A DNA stretch of 64,000 nucleotides from Dyella subtropica (GTDB taxonomy: Bacteria; Pseudomonadota; Gammaproteobacteria; Xanthomonadales; Rhodanobacteraceae), in contig NZ_JAPDPD010000022.1 of NCBI RefSeq assembly GCF_026283965.1, positions 1 through 64,000 of the forward strand. The letters run 5' to 3'. Position numbers and translations under genes: made by a program. This document shows, piece after piece, positions 1 through 8,935 of this stretch (positions are counted from its first letter, which is position 1; each line of letters starts with the position of its first letter). Below the pieces are notes generated by a model. That model saw only the letters and a program-made list of their open reading frames with translations. It had not been told where the DNA came from and made no database searches.

Positions 1-171
1 GCCCAGGCAACTGTTCGGGTTGTGAGGAAAAGTCCCCGCCGACCCAGGCTCACCTACGATCTCGTGATCCGAGGGGCAACGGTCTGGCGGGGGTAAAGCA
101 AACTTACAAGGGGCGGGTGCTCGCGATTACGTACATCGAAACCCGCTTCGAACCTGCCCCGTCGCAAGATT

Positions 172-212
172 GCCCCCTCACCCCAACCCTCTCCCCGCAG
201 GGGAGAGGGAGC
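172..212. repeat. REP-like C-rich/G-rich palindromic repeat
   Basis: A C-rich run (CCCCCTCACCCCAACCCTC) is followed by CTCCCCGC/GGGGAGAG, which can fold into a short hairpin. Close variants occur around 36465-36485, 61470-61510 and at the window end, always between genes. This is a dispersed intergenic repeat family. Its function is unknown. Confidence 0.6.
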
Positions 213-431
213 TAAGTCATCAAGCTTCTTGAAGACCCTGAAAGGAGTGATCCCTAGAGCCTGTTCACTACTCTGCGTATCCCGCGTTGATCCGCCCTGG
301 ATGAGTGCGCCCCTCAGGAGAAAAGGTTACGCCTACGCTACCGCCGCAAGCGACTCGGCTCTTAGAGCCATCCCTTTCAAGGTCTTTTAGCTTGAGCTCG
401 GGCACGCGATGCGTGGAAAGGTGGGCGCAGG

Positions 432-457
432 CGATGGCCCACGCAAGTGGGCCGTCG
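432..457 (-). terminator. hairpin downstream of the repeat metallopeptidase gene
   Basis: An 11-bp stem with one mismatch (core GGCCCAC/GTGGGCC) closes a GCAA loop about 120 bp beyond the stop codon of the large minus-strand gene. There is no T tract, so intrinsic termination is only possible. The rest of 1-577 holds no recognisable gene. Positions 361-384 match 13646-13669 in reverse complement at 23 of 24 bases, so that segment is another dispersed repeat. Confidence 0.35.
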
Positions 458-577
458 CCGAAGGCGTCACACAATCATGTAGACGCCAACGCTACCGCAG
501 CATGGCCGACAAGAGCATCGAGCCACACTGCGGTAGAGCCGATATCGAATAAGGGCCCGAAGAAATGGTGGGACGGA

Positions 578-3500
578 TTACGCCCCACGCAACCCATGGC
601 TCGACGCTGGCATCGCCAGCGAGGCCAGCGGGTGCAGATCAGGCATCATCGGCGAAGCTTCCCACGCTCCTTGCCCGGCATCGAACGAGGCCATCGCCTG
701 CACCAACTGCTGCGCCTGGCTCTCCATGAGCGCGGACGCCGGCGAATGGCCGTACAACGACTGGATATTCGACACATCCGTGGCATCCAGTGTCCGGTTA
801 TCCGCCGTCAAGGCGTAATACATGATCGAGTGCGCGTCGGTGTTGGAGGCCAGGCCCAGCGCGTGGCCGATTTCGTGCAGCGCCGCCTGCTCGAAGGAGG
901 CATCGGTGCTGGTATAAGTGGCCTCGCCCGTCGCATGGCCGACCAGGGCATCCTGGCCGGGGTCCTCCAAATAGATCTCGGCGCCGCGCATCATGCCAGC
1001 GACGGAATGGCACTCGGTATAGCCGGCCACACCGGAGGTGACGGTATCGAGCTGGCCAAGACCTACACGGATTTCCGCCTGGCTCGCATCGGCCACCTCC
1101 CGGAAATGGATCCCGGAAGCCTTGCCCCAGGTGTCGAAAGCTTGTTCGACCGCCGCCAATTCAACCGAGCTCAGCGAACCGCTGAATGGACCGCCCACGC
1201 CCGCGGCGCTCCAGGTGATCTCCGTCCGCGGCTGGCCCTTGCTGGCGGCATACCAATGGGCGTTTTCGTAGGGCGACGCGTTGCTGCCCGGATGCGCCAG
1301 GGCATCGGCGATCGAGGCCGCGGCGCGCTGCAAGCCGATACCGGCCGTCGCCAGATCGCTCGCGTTGCCCAGCTTGAGCAAGGATGACGTGAGCCCGCCG
1401 CCGACACTGTGCAGCGTGTTTTGGATCATCTGCGCGTCGCCAGCCAGGCCATAAAAGCCGTCGCTTTCCTCAGCCCCGGGGTCGGCGGCCATGCTGTAGC
1501 TGTCGTAGCCGGACAGCACATCGCCCCACGGATCAAAGGTCACCGTGCCGTAATTGACGCCCGCGCTGGAAAACCAGGTGTCGCTGTAATCCACCAGCTG
1601 GCCCTGGCTGTCGTAGTAGTAATTGATATCTGCCGTGTAGTTGCTCAGGTTCGTTTGGGCCTCCTGGAGCAACTCGCCGCCGGCGTTCTGGCCACTGAAG
1701 GTCTCCGCCCAGCCCGAATAGCCCTGCGGCAGATTGAACCCGTTGTACCACTGCACGGTGGATTCGCCATTGCTGGCGTTGTTCAGAAGGCTCGCGACCT
1801 CGGTGGCCGCGCCATTGGCATTCGTGAAGAGCTGCTCATTCGAGAGACCGGCACTGGCGCCGAAGGCCATGTCTTCGGTGTATTTACCGTCCGTGCTGTT
1901 CCACGCCAGGGCATCATTTACACCGGCGTTGAACGTGTCATCGGCACCTATGACCGTAAGACTATCTCCTGCCGCGCCAACAATATGCTCGCTCGAGCCG
2001 TTGATAGTTTCCCCCGTATCACCGGCCGCCAGATCGACCGTGTCACCGGCGGAGGTCAGGGTCACGTTCGAGTTGTTCGAACCGCCCGACCAGAAGTTCA
2101 CGGTATTCACGCCGTTGACCGTGGCATTGGTATTCCCACCCAGAACCACGTAGTTGCCGGTCGAGTTCACCGTCTCCGCACTGCCGATGACGCCCATCCA
2201 AGTGTTGCTGTTGGCCTGCAGGTCGATCGTGTTGCCCGAGCCGAAAACGCTGCCGCCTACGCCGCTCGCGCCGTTGATCGTGTCGCCGGTGCCGGTGATG
2301 CTTTCGCCGCTATCGCCATTGGCCAGATTGACCGTGGCGCCGGCGGAGGTCAGCGTCACGTTCGAGTTGTTCGAACCGCCGGACCAGAAGTTCACAGTCG
2401 TTACGCCGTTGACCGTGGCATTGGTATTCCCACCCAGAACCACGTAGTTGCCGGTCGAGTTCACCGTCTCGGCACTGCCGGTGACGCCCATTGAGGTGTT
2501 GCTGTTGGCCAGCAGGTCGATGGTGTTGCCCGAGCCGTAGACGCAGCCACCAACGCCGCTTGCGCCGTTGATCGTGTCGCCGGTGCCGGTGACGCTCTCC
2601 CCGCTATCGCCATTGGCCAGATTGACCGTGGCGCCGGCGGAGGTCAGCGTCACGTTCGAGTTGTTCGAGCCGCCCGACCAGAAGTTCACGGTTGTCACGC
2701 CGTTGACCGTGGCATTGGTATTCCCACCCAGAACCACGTAGTTGCCGGTCGAGTTCACCGTCTCGGCACTGCCGGTGACGCCCATCGAGGTGTTGCTGTT
2801 GGCCAGCAGGTCGATCGTGTTGCCCGAGCCGTAGACGCAGCCACCGACGCCACTTGCGCCGTTGATCGTGTCGCCAGTGCCGGTGATGCTTTCGCCGCTA
2901 TCGCCATTGGCCAGATTAACCGTGTCGCCGGCAGAGGTCAGCGTCACGTTCGAGTTGTTCGAACCGCCGGACCAGAAGTTCACAGTCGTTACGCCGTTGA
3001 CCGTGGCATTGGTATTCCCGCCCAAAACCACGTAGTTGCCAGTCGAGTTCACCGTCTCCGCACTTCCGGTGACGCCCATCGAGCTGTTGCTGTTGGCCAG
3101 CAGGTCGATCGTGTTGCCCGAGCCGTAGACGCAGCCGCCGACACCGCTTGCGCCGTTGATCGTGTCGCCGGTGCCGGTGATGCTTTCGCCGCTATCGCCA
3201 TTGGCCAGATTGACCGTGGCGCCGGCGGAGGTCAGCGTCACGTTCGAGTTGTTCGAGCCGCCGGACCAGAAGTTCACAGTCGTTACGCCGTTGACCGTGG
3301 CGTTGGTATTCCCACCCAGAACCACGTAGTTGCCAGTCGAATTCACCGTCTCGGCACTGCCGGTGACGCCCATCGAGGCGTTGCTGTTGGCCAGCAAGTC
3401 GATCGTGTTGCCCGAGCCGTAGACGCAGCCACCGACACTGCTTGCGCCGTTGATCGTGTCGCCGGTGCCGGTGATGCTCTCGCCGCTATCGCCATTGGCC

Positions 3501-5206
3501 AGATTAACCGTGTCGCCGGCAGAGGTCAGCGTCACGTTCGAGTTGTTCGAGCCGCCCGACCAGAAGTTCACGGTTGTCACGCCGTTGACCGTGGCGTTGG
3601 TATTTGCGCCCAAGACGACGTTGTTGCCGGTCGAGTTGACCGTCTCCGCACTACCGTTCACGCCCATTGTGGAGTTGCTGTTGGCCTGCAGATCGATCAT
3701 GTTACCCGAACCGTAGACGCTGCTACTGACGCCGCTCGCGGCGTTGATCGCGGTCTGGTTGCCAGTCACCGAGGTGCCAGTGTCGCCCGCCGAAATATTG
3801 ACGACACCGCCCGTGCTGGTGTCGGTATCGTTGTTGCCTTGGATCGTGGTGGTCGCGCCATTGCCACTGGTGATGGTGTTGTTGGCGCCCCGGACGGTCA
3901 CACTGCTGCCGGCCGTATCGGTAATAGTCGCGCCAGAAAGGTTAACGGTCGCGTTCGAACCATCTACCGAGGCACTAACGGCACCACCAGTCGTGGTGGT
4001 CAGAGTCTCAGAATTGATGTAAGTACCATTAGCCTGCAGGTCTTCTTGCGTGTTCACAGACTGGATACCGGCAGAGGGTGCCGGAGCGGTATCGATAACC
4101 TGTAGCGAGGGGTCTGTGCTGTTTCCGTTACCCGCGGCACCAGGCTGAAGCCAGTTGTATGAAGACGTGTGCCCCGTTCCGGTATCAACAATCGTGCATT
4201 TCAGGCCAGAGCTGAAAAACGACGTATTTGTGCTCACATTGTAGGCATTGGCCGCGAACATGGTGTCGGCCTGTAGCGTGGTAAGCGGAGACGCCGGATT
4301 GGCTGTGTTATAGAGCAGGCCGTCCTGCGCGTAATTGATCTGGAAAGGCTGGCCGTTGGCGGCCTGGCACAGGGAGCGAAGTGCCGAGTCGCCGTAATAT
4401 TGATTATTGTCATTGCTCGGCAGGGATAGCGATCCACCTAGTGGAGTATTCCCAGTATTGCCGCCTGATGAAGGAGCTTGCCCGGCAATATCTATAGCAC
4501 CGGCGAGGCTTTGAGCTGTATCGATGGTGCCGTCACCGCTACTGGAAAGTACGATTCCGCTTTGGGGCGTTCCATCCCTTCGGAAGAGATAACTCACATA
4601 AGCATCTTTCTCCGCCATTTTCCCGATGTCACCAGCAGTCAAGCTGGTCAGGCCCTTGTCTTTCATATAGGCCGCTGCCGCGGCATTGAAGCCCTCCATC
4701 ATGGCACCAGCTTCGTTGCCATCATTGTTCTTCTCGTGTTGCTGCAACAACAGATCCGGCGTGGTGCCGGAGGCGGTTGGATTTGCAAAATAATTCTTGA
4801 CTGAACTCACCCAGTCGCTGTACTGAGACTGGATTGTCGGGGCATAAAATACATGATAATTCTCATGCCCAATCAAATCGGCCACCACAAAGGAATTCAT
4901 GATCCCCCTATCTATTAATCCAGACAGATAGTTTGATCCAAGTTCAATAGTCGAAATGGGAAGTCCAGCGGCCGTAACATCTCCGGTTGTTTTGGCGAAG
5001 CAGCTATTTGTATAGGTGCCTGTCGAAAAATTGATGGCACCCAGGGAGCCGTTGATAGCATTGGCATTCAATCTATCGAGCAGGGGCTGGCTCTGCTGAA
5101 TGGACTGCATCAGCGTGTTATAGGTCTGCGTGCCGATCGGATCGTTAGCCGTGGATGCTTGGAAATTATTTAGGATAGCCTGGAGCTGGGGACTGATGTC
5201 GCTCAT
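578..5206 (-). CDS. large repetitive protein with two zinc-metallopeptidase-like motifs; candidate type I secretion substrate
   Basis: 1542 residues. The chosen ATG has AAGGAA just upstream; a longer frame starts 30 bp earlier without a better site. No N-terminal signal peptide is visible, which suits type I export. Residues 114-118 read HENYH, with glutamates at 165 and 171, a possible gluzincin-like zinc site. The middle (about 490-1110) holds six near-identical 98-residue Gly/Asn/Ser/Thr-rich repeats containing VNFWSGGSNNSNVTLTSAG, probably a beta-solenoid. The C-terminal region resembles a matrixin/M10 domain: HEIGHALGLASNTD at about 1444, followed by a Met-turn-like SIMYY. The usual third zinc ligand (His or Asp at the eleventh motif position) is Ser. 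No classical calcium-binding RTX nonapeptides are obvious. An ABC/HlyD exporter lies upstream on the same strand. Secretion by it, and proteolytic activity, are inferred. Confidence 0.8.
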   Translation of the reverse strand: MSDISPQLQAILNNFQASTANDPIGTQTYNTLMQSIQQSQPLLDRLNANAINGSLGAINFSTGTYTNSCFAKTTGDVTAAGLPISTIELGSNYLSGLIDRGIMNSFVVADLIGHENYHVFYAPTIQSQYSDWVSSVKNYFANPTASGTTPDLLLQQHEKNNDGNEAGAMMEGFNAAAAAYMKDKGLTSLTAGDIGKMAEKDAYVSYLFRRDGTPQSGIVLSSSGDGTIDTAQSLAGAIDIAGQAPSSGGNTGNTPLGGSLSLPSNDNNQYYGDSALRSLCQAANGQPFQINYAQDGLLYNTANPASPLTTLQADTMFAANAYNVSTNTSFFSSGLKCTIVDTGTGHTSSYNWLQPGAAGNGNSTDPSLQVIDTAPAPSAGIQSVNTQEDLQANGTYINSETLTTTTGGAVSASVDGSNATVNLSGATITDTAGSSVTVRGANNTITSGNGATTTIQGNNDTDTSTGGVVNISAGDTGTSVTGNQTAINAASGVSSSVYGSGNMIDLQANSNSTMGVNGSAETVNSTGNNVVLGANTNATVNGVTTVNFWSGGSNNSNVTLTSAGDTVNLANGDSGESITGTGDTINGASSVGGCVYGSGNTIDLLANSNASMGVTGSAETVNSTGNYVVLGGNTNATVNGVTTVNFWSGGSNNSNVTLTSAGATVNLANGDSGESITGTGDTINGASGVGGCVYGSGNTIDLLANSNSSMGVTGSAETVNSTGNYVVLGGNTNATVNGVTTVNFWSGGSNNSNVTLTSAGDTVNLANGDSGESITGTGDTINGASGVGGCVYGSGNTIDLLANSNTSMGVTGSAETVNSTGNYVVLGGNTNATVNGVTTVNFWSGGSNNSNVTLTSAGATVNLANGDSGESVTGTGDTINGASGVGGCVYGSGNTIDLLANSNTSMGVTGSAETVNSTGNYVVLGGNTNATVNGVTTVNFWSGGSNNSNVTLTSAGATVNLANGDSGESITGTGDTINGASGVGGSVFGSGNTIDLQANSNTWMGVIGSAETVNSTGNYVVLGGNTNATVNGVNTVNFWSGGSNNSNVTLTSAGDTVDLAAGDTGETINGSSEHIVGAAGDSLTVIGADDTFNAGVNDALAWNSTDGKYTEDMAFGASAGLSNEQLFTNANGAATEVASLLNNASNGESTVQWYNGFNLPQGYSGWAETFSGQNAGGELLQEAQTNLSNYTADINYYYDSQGQLVDYSDTWFSSAGVNYGTVTFDPWGDVLSGYDSYSMAADPGAEESDGFYGLAGDAQMIQNTLHSVGGGLTSSLLKLGNASDLATAGIGLQRAAASIADALAHPGSNASPYENAHWYAASKGQPRTEITWSAAGVGGPFSGSLSSVELAAVEQAFDTWGKASGIHFREVADASQAEIRVGLGQLDTVTSGVAGYTECHSVAGMMRGAEIYLEDPGQDALVGHATGEATYTSTDASFEQAALHEIGHALGLASNTDAHSIMYYALTADNRTLDATDVSNIQSLYGHSPASALMESQAQQLVQAMASFDAGQGAWEASPMMPDLHPLASLAMPASSHGLRGA
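2061..3824 (-). repeat. six tandem 294-bp coding repeats
   Basis: The segment starting GTCACGTTCGAGTTGTTCGA recurs at 2061, 2355, 2649, 2943, 3237 and 3531, an exact 294-bp period (98 codons). Copies differ by scattered substitutions. The outer copies diverge most and the inner ones are nearly identical, a pattern expected from recent unequal crossover or gene conversion. The repeat stays in frame throughout. The right boundary given is approximate. Confidence 0.9.
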
Positions 5207-5266
5207 ACTTACATTCCTTGATCGGCTTAGGGGCAATATATACCAAGTAAATTGAATTGGGCTAAT

Positions 5267-5875
5267 TTAGCGCAAACGAACGCTATCTATGCACCCATCT
5301 ACGTGCAAGATATCCATGAAATAAGCGCCTTTTCCTCCAGGCAAACTAAATACATCAAGGCCCGCGCGCATTGTAAATGGATCACTCCAACCAAGCTTCT
5401 TGAGCTCCTCAAAAGCAGTACTTGCTGGCAGGCATGGGTTGTTGTAATCAGCGTCTTTCGGCATAAATTCCTTGAAGCCAATGGAGGGACTCGACCTCTT
5501 GGGATCAAGAGTAGAGTTTTTGCCTGGCTCAATGAAACTCACAATTAATGTGTGGCCAGATCCAAGCTTTGCCATATAAACGAGATCGTCGCCCCCAGCC
5601 ACGACAGGGGGGGGGAACCTTATCCCAAACATCTTTTCAAAATCGGACTTACTTATGTCTTTACGCGTCGTCGCCAACTGGATCAATTTGCGCCAAACTT
5701 CTTGCGACTGCTCTAGCGTGATCGGCTTACCCTGAGCCAATTCCTGATTGTGGGAAGCTGACGCCTCCGGGATCTTCTCTTTGGCTAATACTCCGCCCAC
5801 TGGGACTGACGCGCAGCCGGCGATAATCATCACGCCCGTCATGACTGCGAACCAAGGAAGGATAGATTTAAACAT
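5267..5875 (-). CDS. predicted lipoprotein, divergent member of the local exported-protein family
   Basis: 202 residues. The ATG is preceded by GAGAGG at good spacing. The N-terminus is a lipoprotein signal with lipobox IIAGC, so Cys is the predicted acylated residue. The mature part shares a loose pattern with the four proteins further upstream: a VWRKLIQLA-like helix, an acidic segment ending in EKMFG, then a Cys followed by a helix ending in LKKLGW, and a second Cys near the end. It lies 60 bp before the large repeat protein. No known family is recognised. A role as a partner, inhibitor or immunity protein is inferred from context only. Its DNA is A/T-richer than the flanking regions. Confidence 0.7.
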   Translation of the reverse strand: MFKSILPWFAVMTGVMIIAGCASVPVGGVLAKEKIPEASASHNQELAQGKPITLEQSQEVWRKLIQLATTRKDISKSDFEKMFGIRFPPPVVAGGDDLVYMAKLGSGHTLIVSFIEPGKNSTLDPKRSSPSIGFKEFMPKDADYNNPCLPASTAFEELKKLGWSDPFTMRAGLDVFSLPGGKGAYFMDILHVDGCIDSVRLR

Positions 5876-5971
5876 GTTGCACAACCTCTCTACTGATGCG
5901 GAATGTTTAAGCCTCAACGAACACTTATCTTTCATGCAAATACATCAGATCACCCTTAAGGGCTGGATTCG

Positions 5972-6676
5972 TCACTGGCCTCCCTCCGGTGTGGCGGCGC
6001 GGGTAACTCGATTGAACTCGAATTTATCGGACTGCATGATTATTCTGTCAGCACAATGTGTTGGTTCCGAATAGACAAGCGTCAATACACCCTGATCTCC
6101 TTTGATGAGGGTATACCAACCAAGTGGCATGCCGGGCGGAATCTGTTCTCTGATATCCCCATGAATAGGCTCTCCTGGAGAGTGAGTGTGTAGCACCCAT
6201 CCAGCTCGCTGAAGATCCCTCATCGCTTGTTCGTGTGCAATGCATGGCTTGGTATCTATCCATGGATTATCATTTGGCCGGGGAGGAAGGAACTCATAGA
6301 ATGTGAAGTTCGACCCTCTCTCTGGGTAATGTAGCGTGAGGCCAAGACGGTTACTGCCGAAGGCGATTTCTACGAAATTTTGTATTTTGTAAGAATCGGG
6401 AAAGCCGGGATTTTTCCGATGCACTGACTTTTCCTGAAAGGCGCCCTCAAGGTCTTCGACGGTCACGACGGCATTTGGCTTAGCGGCAAGCTTGAGAAAG
6501 CTCTGCCAATGGCGCTGGTCGCTCAATGCCACAGGATCTCTCACGTTTGCGGCAGTTGTGCTCGCCGGCGCAGAGGCGACGGGAGGAGCATTTTGGGCCC
6601 GGGCTATCGGCGGCCCCATAGCCGCAATAGCTATCGTAGCGATGATCAAATTTCGGTATTTGCGGTTTTGATTCAT
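5972..6676 (-). CDS. exported protein, paralogue 1 of a tandem array
   Basis: 234 residues; ATG with AAGGG upstream. A Sec signal peptide is clear (basic RKYR start, hydrophobic LIIATIAIAAMG, cleavage after ARA), with no lipobox. The mature protein begins with a Pro/Ala/Thr-rich linker, then SDQRHWQSFLKLAAKPNA followed by VVTVEDLEGAF. The C-terminal half has a Cys, then a helix ending in LQRAGWVL, then KGDQGVLTLVYS and a second Cys. The next two upstream genes share all these blocks, so this is one duplicated family. No function is recognised. It is probably periplasmic. Confidence 0.75.
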   Translation of the reverse strand: MNQNRKYRNLIIATIAIAAMGPPIARAQNAPPVASAPASTTAANVRDPVALSDQRHWQSFLKLAAKPNAVVTVEDLEGAFQEKSVHRKNPGFPDSYKIQNFVEIAFGSNRLGLTLHYPERGSNFTFYEFLPPRPNDNPWIDTKPCIAHEQAMRDLQRAGWVLHTHSPGEPIHGDIREQIPPGMPLGWYTLIKGDQGVLTLVYSEPTHCADRIIMQSDKFEFNRVTRAATPEGGQ

Positions 6677-6790
6677 TTATTTGCACCCTTTGACCAAGCA
6701 ATGGAAGTCTGACATCGGTGAACTATCCACATGCTCTCTTTATGAATGACCTACAGATTTTCCGCGAGCTCTGATTAAGGCCAGGATCCC

Positions 6791-7456
6791 TCACTGGCCG
6801 ATTCCCGGCTTATTGGCCTGAATAGCTTCATCAAATGCAAGCTTATTCGATTGCATAATAGCCGTTGTCGCACAATTTGTTATCGAATAGATCAGTCTAA
6901 GAACACCCTGATCTGCTTTAAGGAAAATATCCGAACCAACCTTCATGTCGTCCGGCATATCTTCTGTTAAATCCCCTTCCGCTGGAGAATGGGCGTGTAA
7001 TATCCATCCAAAATTCAGAAGATCGCTTATCACTTGATCGCGAGTGATGCACATTTTGTTGTGCCTACCAAGAAAACCAAACGAAACGTAGTTGGACGCT
7101 CGTTCCGGATAACGCTCTTTCGCAAATCGATCTTCACTTGGAAGAAGTGTCACGAAGTCTTTAATACTGTAAGAATCATAAAGTCCATTCTTCTTCAGGT
7201 ATACCGCCTTTTGCCCAAAGGCATCCTCAAGGTCTTTGACGGTAACGACAGCATTTGGCTTAGCGGCGAGCTTGAGAAAGCCCTCCCAATGGCGCTGGTC
7301 GCTCAACGGCAGAGAGTCATCCAGCGGTGCGGCAGCTGTGCTTGCTGCTGCGGGGGCGATGACAGGAGCGCCTTGCGCTCGCGCTATCGACTGCCCTGTA
7401 GCCGCAATGACTATCGTAGCGATGATCAAATTTCGGTATTTGCGGTTTGATTTCAT
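6791..7456 (-). CDS. exported protein, paralogue 2 of a tandem array
   Basis: 221 residues. The start chosen (MKSNRKYR) matches its two neighbours and has an AAGGGTG site; the frame extends 18 codons further without support. Signal peptide RNLIIATIVIAATG with cleavage after ARA. The blocks SDQRHWEGFLKLAAKPNA, VVTVKDLEDAFG, a Cys plus helix ending in LLNFGWIL, and KADQGVLRLIYS are shared with the flanking paralogues. The 5' ends of the three genes are almost identical at DNA level while the central parts differ strongly. Unknown function, predicted periplasmic. Confidence 0.75.
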   Translation of the reverse strand: MKSNRKYRNLIIATIVIAATGQSIARAQGAPVIAPAAASTAAAPLDDSLPLSDQRHWEGFLKLAAKPNAVVTVKDLEDAFGQKAVYLKKNGLYDSYSIKDFVTLLPSEDRFAKERYPERASNYVSFGFLGRHNKMCITRDQVISDLLNFGWILHAHSPAEGDLTEDMPDDMKVGSDIFLKADQGVLRLIYSITNCATTAIMQSNKLAFDEAIQANKPGIGQ

Positions 7457-7567
7457 TGATCCGCACCCTTCGAAAAAGCAACAGAAGTCCGACATCAATG
7501 ATCTATCCACATGTTTTCTTTAATGCCGGCCGGATTTGCGGCGCACTTTGATAAAGGATTAGATTCG

Positions 7568-8224
7568 TCACTGACCGATCCCCGACGTCCATTTATTGGT
7601 AAGTAAATCAAAGTAAATTTTGTTCGCATCCAAAGATGCACTCTCTGGGCAGCCGCCTGCGTAAGCTATCGAGATAACTCCCTGATCTCCTTTTAAGAAG
7701 ATTGTTTGAGCTGGATAATTAATTGGAGGGCCGCCATCAACCCCCGGCTGAACGAATTCAGGGTGTGCAAAAAGTTGCCTCCACTGCGCTCTATTGAGAT
7801 CGCTCACCAGCTCTTCTTTGGTTAGACATGTTCGCAAGTCTTTATCGTGAAAATAGAAATCCAGATGAATTTGCTTTCGACCCGGAAATAGCTCGCGCAG
7901 TCGTTCCGGGATGGACACGACGTACGCCAGAGCATTTGGCATCCCATATTGTCCTGGACTAGTTGTCGAAACTGTCTCATCACGGAATGATCGCTTAATG
8001 TCTTCGAGAGTGACCACGGCGTTAGGCCTGGCTGCAAGCTTTAGAAAGCTTTGCCAATGGCGCTGGTCGCTCAACGCTAGGGAGTCCCCTGGCAGTGCAG
8101 CAGCTGAGCTTGCCGGCGCAGCGGCGACAACAGGGGCGCTTTGCGCTCGCGCTATCGACTGCCCCATAGCCGCAATGACCATCGTAGCGATGATCAAATT
8201 TCGGCATTTGCGGCTTGATTTCAT
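7568..8224 (-). CDS. exported protein, paralogue 3 of a tandem array
   Basis: 218 residues with the same signal peptide type (MKSSRKCRNLIIATMVIAA, cleavage after ARA). It shares SDQRHWQSFLKLAARPNA and VVTLEDIKRSF with the two neighbouring genes. Its centre differs most, having an RLRELFPGRKQIHLDFYF segment. The Cys plus SDLNRAQW helix and KGDQGVISIAYAGGC end are recognisable. It probably arose by tandem duplication followed by divergence. No enzymatic motif is visible. Confidence 0.72.
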   Translation of the reverse strand: MKSSRKCRNLIIATMVIAAMGQSIARAQSAPVVAAAPASSAAALPGDSLALSDQRHWQSFLKLAARPNAVVTLEDIKRSFRDETVSTTSPGQYGMPNALAYVVSIPERLRELFPGRKQIHLDFYFHDKDLRTCLTKEELVSDLNRAQWRQLFAHPEFVQPGVDGGPPINYPAQTIFLKGDQGVISIAYAGGCPESASLDANKIYFDLLTNKWTSGIGQ

Positions 8225-8426
8225 TTATCCGCGCCCCTTTGGCAAGGCAATACCGGAAAATCGTCCATATTCTGCTTCCTAGCCGCCCTGAAAGTCTTTA
8301 TTCCGACGCTGACAAGCTTAGATCGTAGCTCAACGATCAATCGAGACAATCACGCCCTGGCATCCTTTGCCACGCATCGCCCGGTGAAGCTCCAACCACC
8401 ATCCAATCCACCGCCCTGATGGGTAA

Positions 8427-8819
8427 TCATTCCGCTCTTTGCATCGAAATCAAAGCGCTCATTATATGAACGCGAAGCCCCTCGCCGCCGTGGTGAGCAT
8501 CTATATGAATAGTGCTATCCGTGCGACTAATTGTGCAATCAGCAATCGTCGAGCACAGCGATTTGGAAACCGGGCTATCGATCCATACTTCAATCTTGCT
8601 TGGATCTTGATCCATATGGACCACCATCTCGGAGGTGTGCTTCTTATACGAGCCATTCGACATTGGACCTTGCTCATTAATTCCTGAGCACCTTAGAAGA
8701 TTGGTGGCAACCCCAAGGGGCGATGCAGGAGATTTAGCTTGCCTCGCGCAAGAGACGCTAAGCGCAGAAAGAACGGCTAACAAAGCTGCACTAACCATTG
8801 AAGATCTATTTAACGTCAC
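8427..8819 (-). CDS. small predicted lipoprotein
   Basis: 130 residues. The N-terminus MTLNRSSMVSAALLAVLSA leads to lipobox LSVSC, so a lipid-anchored protein is predicted. The mature part has three further Cys residues and an MVVHMDQDPSKIEVWID stretch that suggests a small beta-rich domain. It does not share the W...LKLA block of its neighbours, so it is a separate family within the same locus. Function unknown. The gap before the next gene (8225-8426) shows nothing recognisable. Confidence 0.6.
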   Translation of the reverse strand: MTLNRSSMVSAALLAVLSALSVSCARQAKSPASPLGVATNLLRCSGINEQGPMSNGSYKKHTSEMVVHMDQDPSKIEVWIDSPVSKSLCSTIADCTISRTDSTIHIDAHHGGEGLRVHIMSALISMQRAE

Positions 8820-8935
8820 AATATATCCCAGATGATAACCTCATGAATTAACTATCAATGTTCGTCACTTGATGGCATGAAAGGCTCTGGCGCCGCCTTC
8901 TTCTAAACGGTGAGGCAACGCCTAGTCATCGGCGC

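Noticed and set aside
25-45. GAGGAAAAGTCC resembling the RNase P RNA core GAGGAAAGTCC.
   Set aside because: The flanks do not continue the rnpB pattern and the match is too short.
305-2494. Long plus-strand frames opposite the repeat metallopeptidase gene.
   Set aside because: They are shadows of a high-GC repetitive gene, contain no domains and have no ribosome sites.
2061-3824. Regular repeats considered as a CRISPR array.
   Set aside because: Units are 294 bp, in frame and coding, with no spacers.
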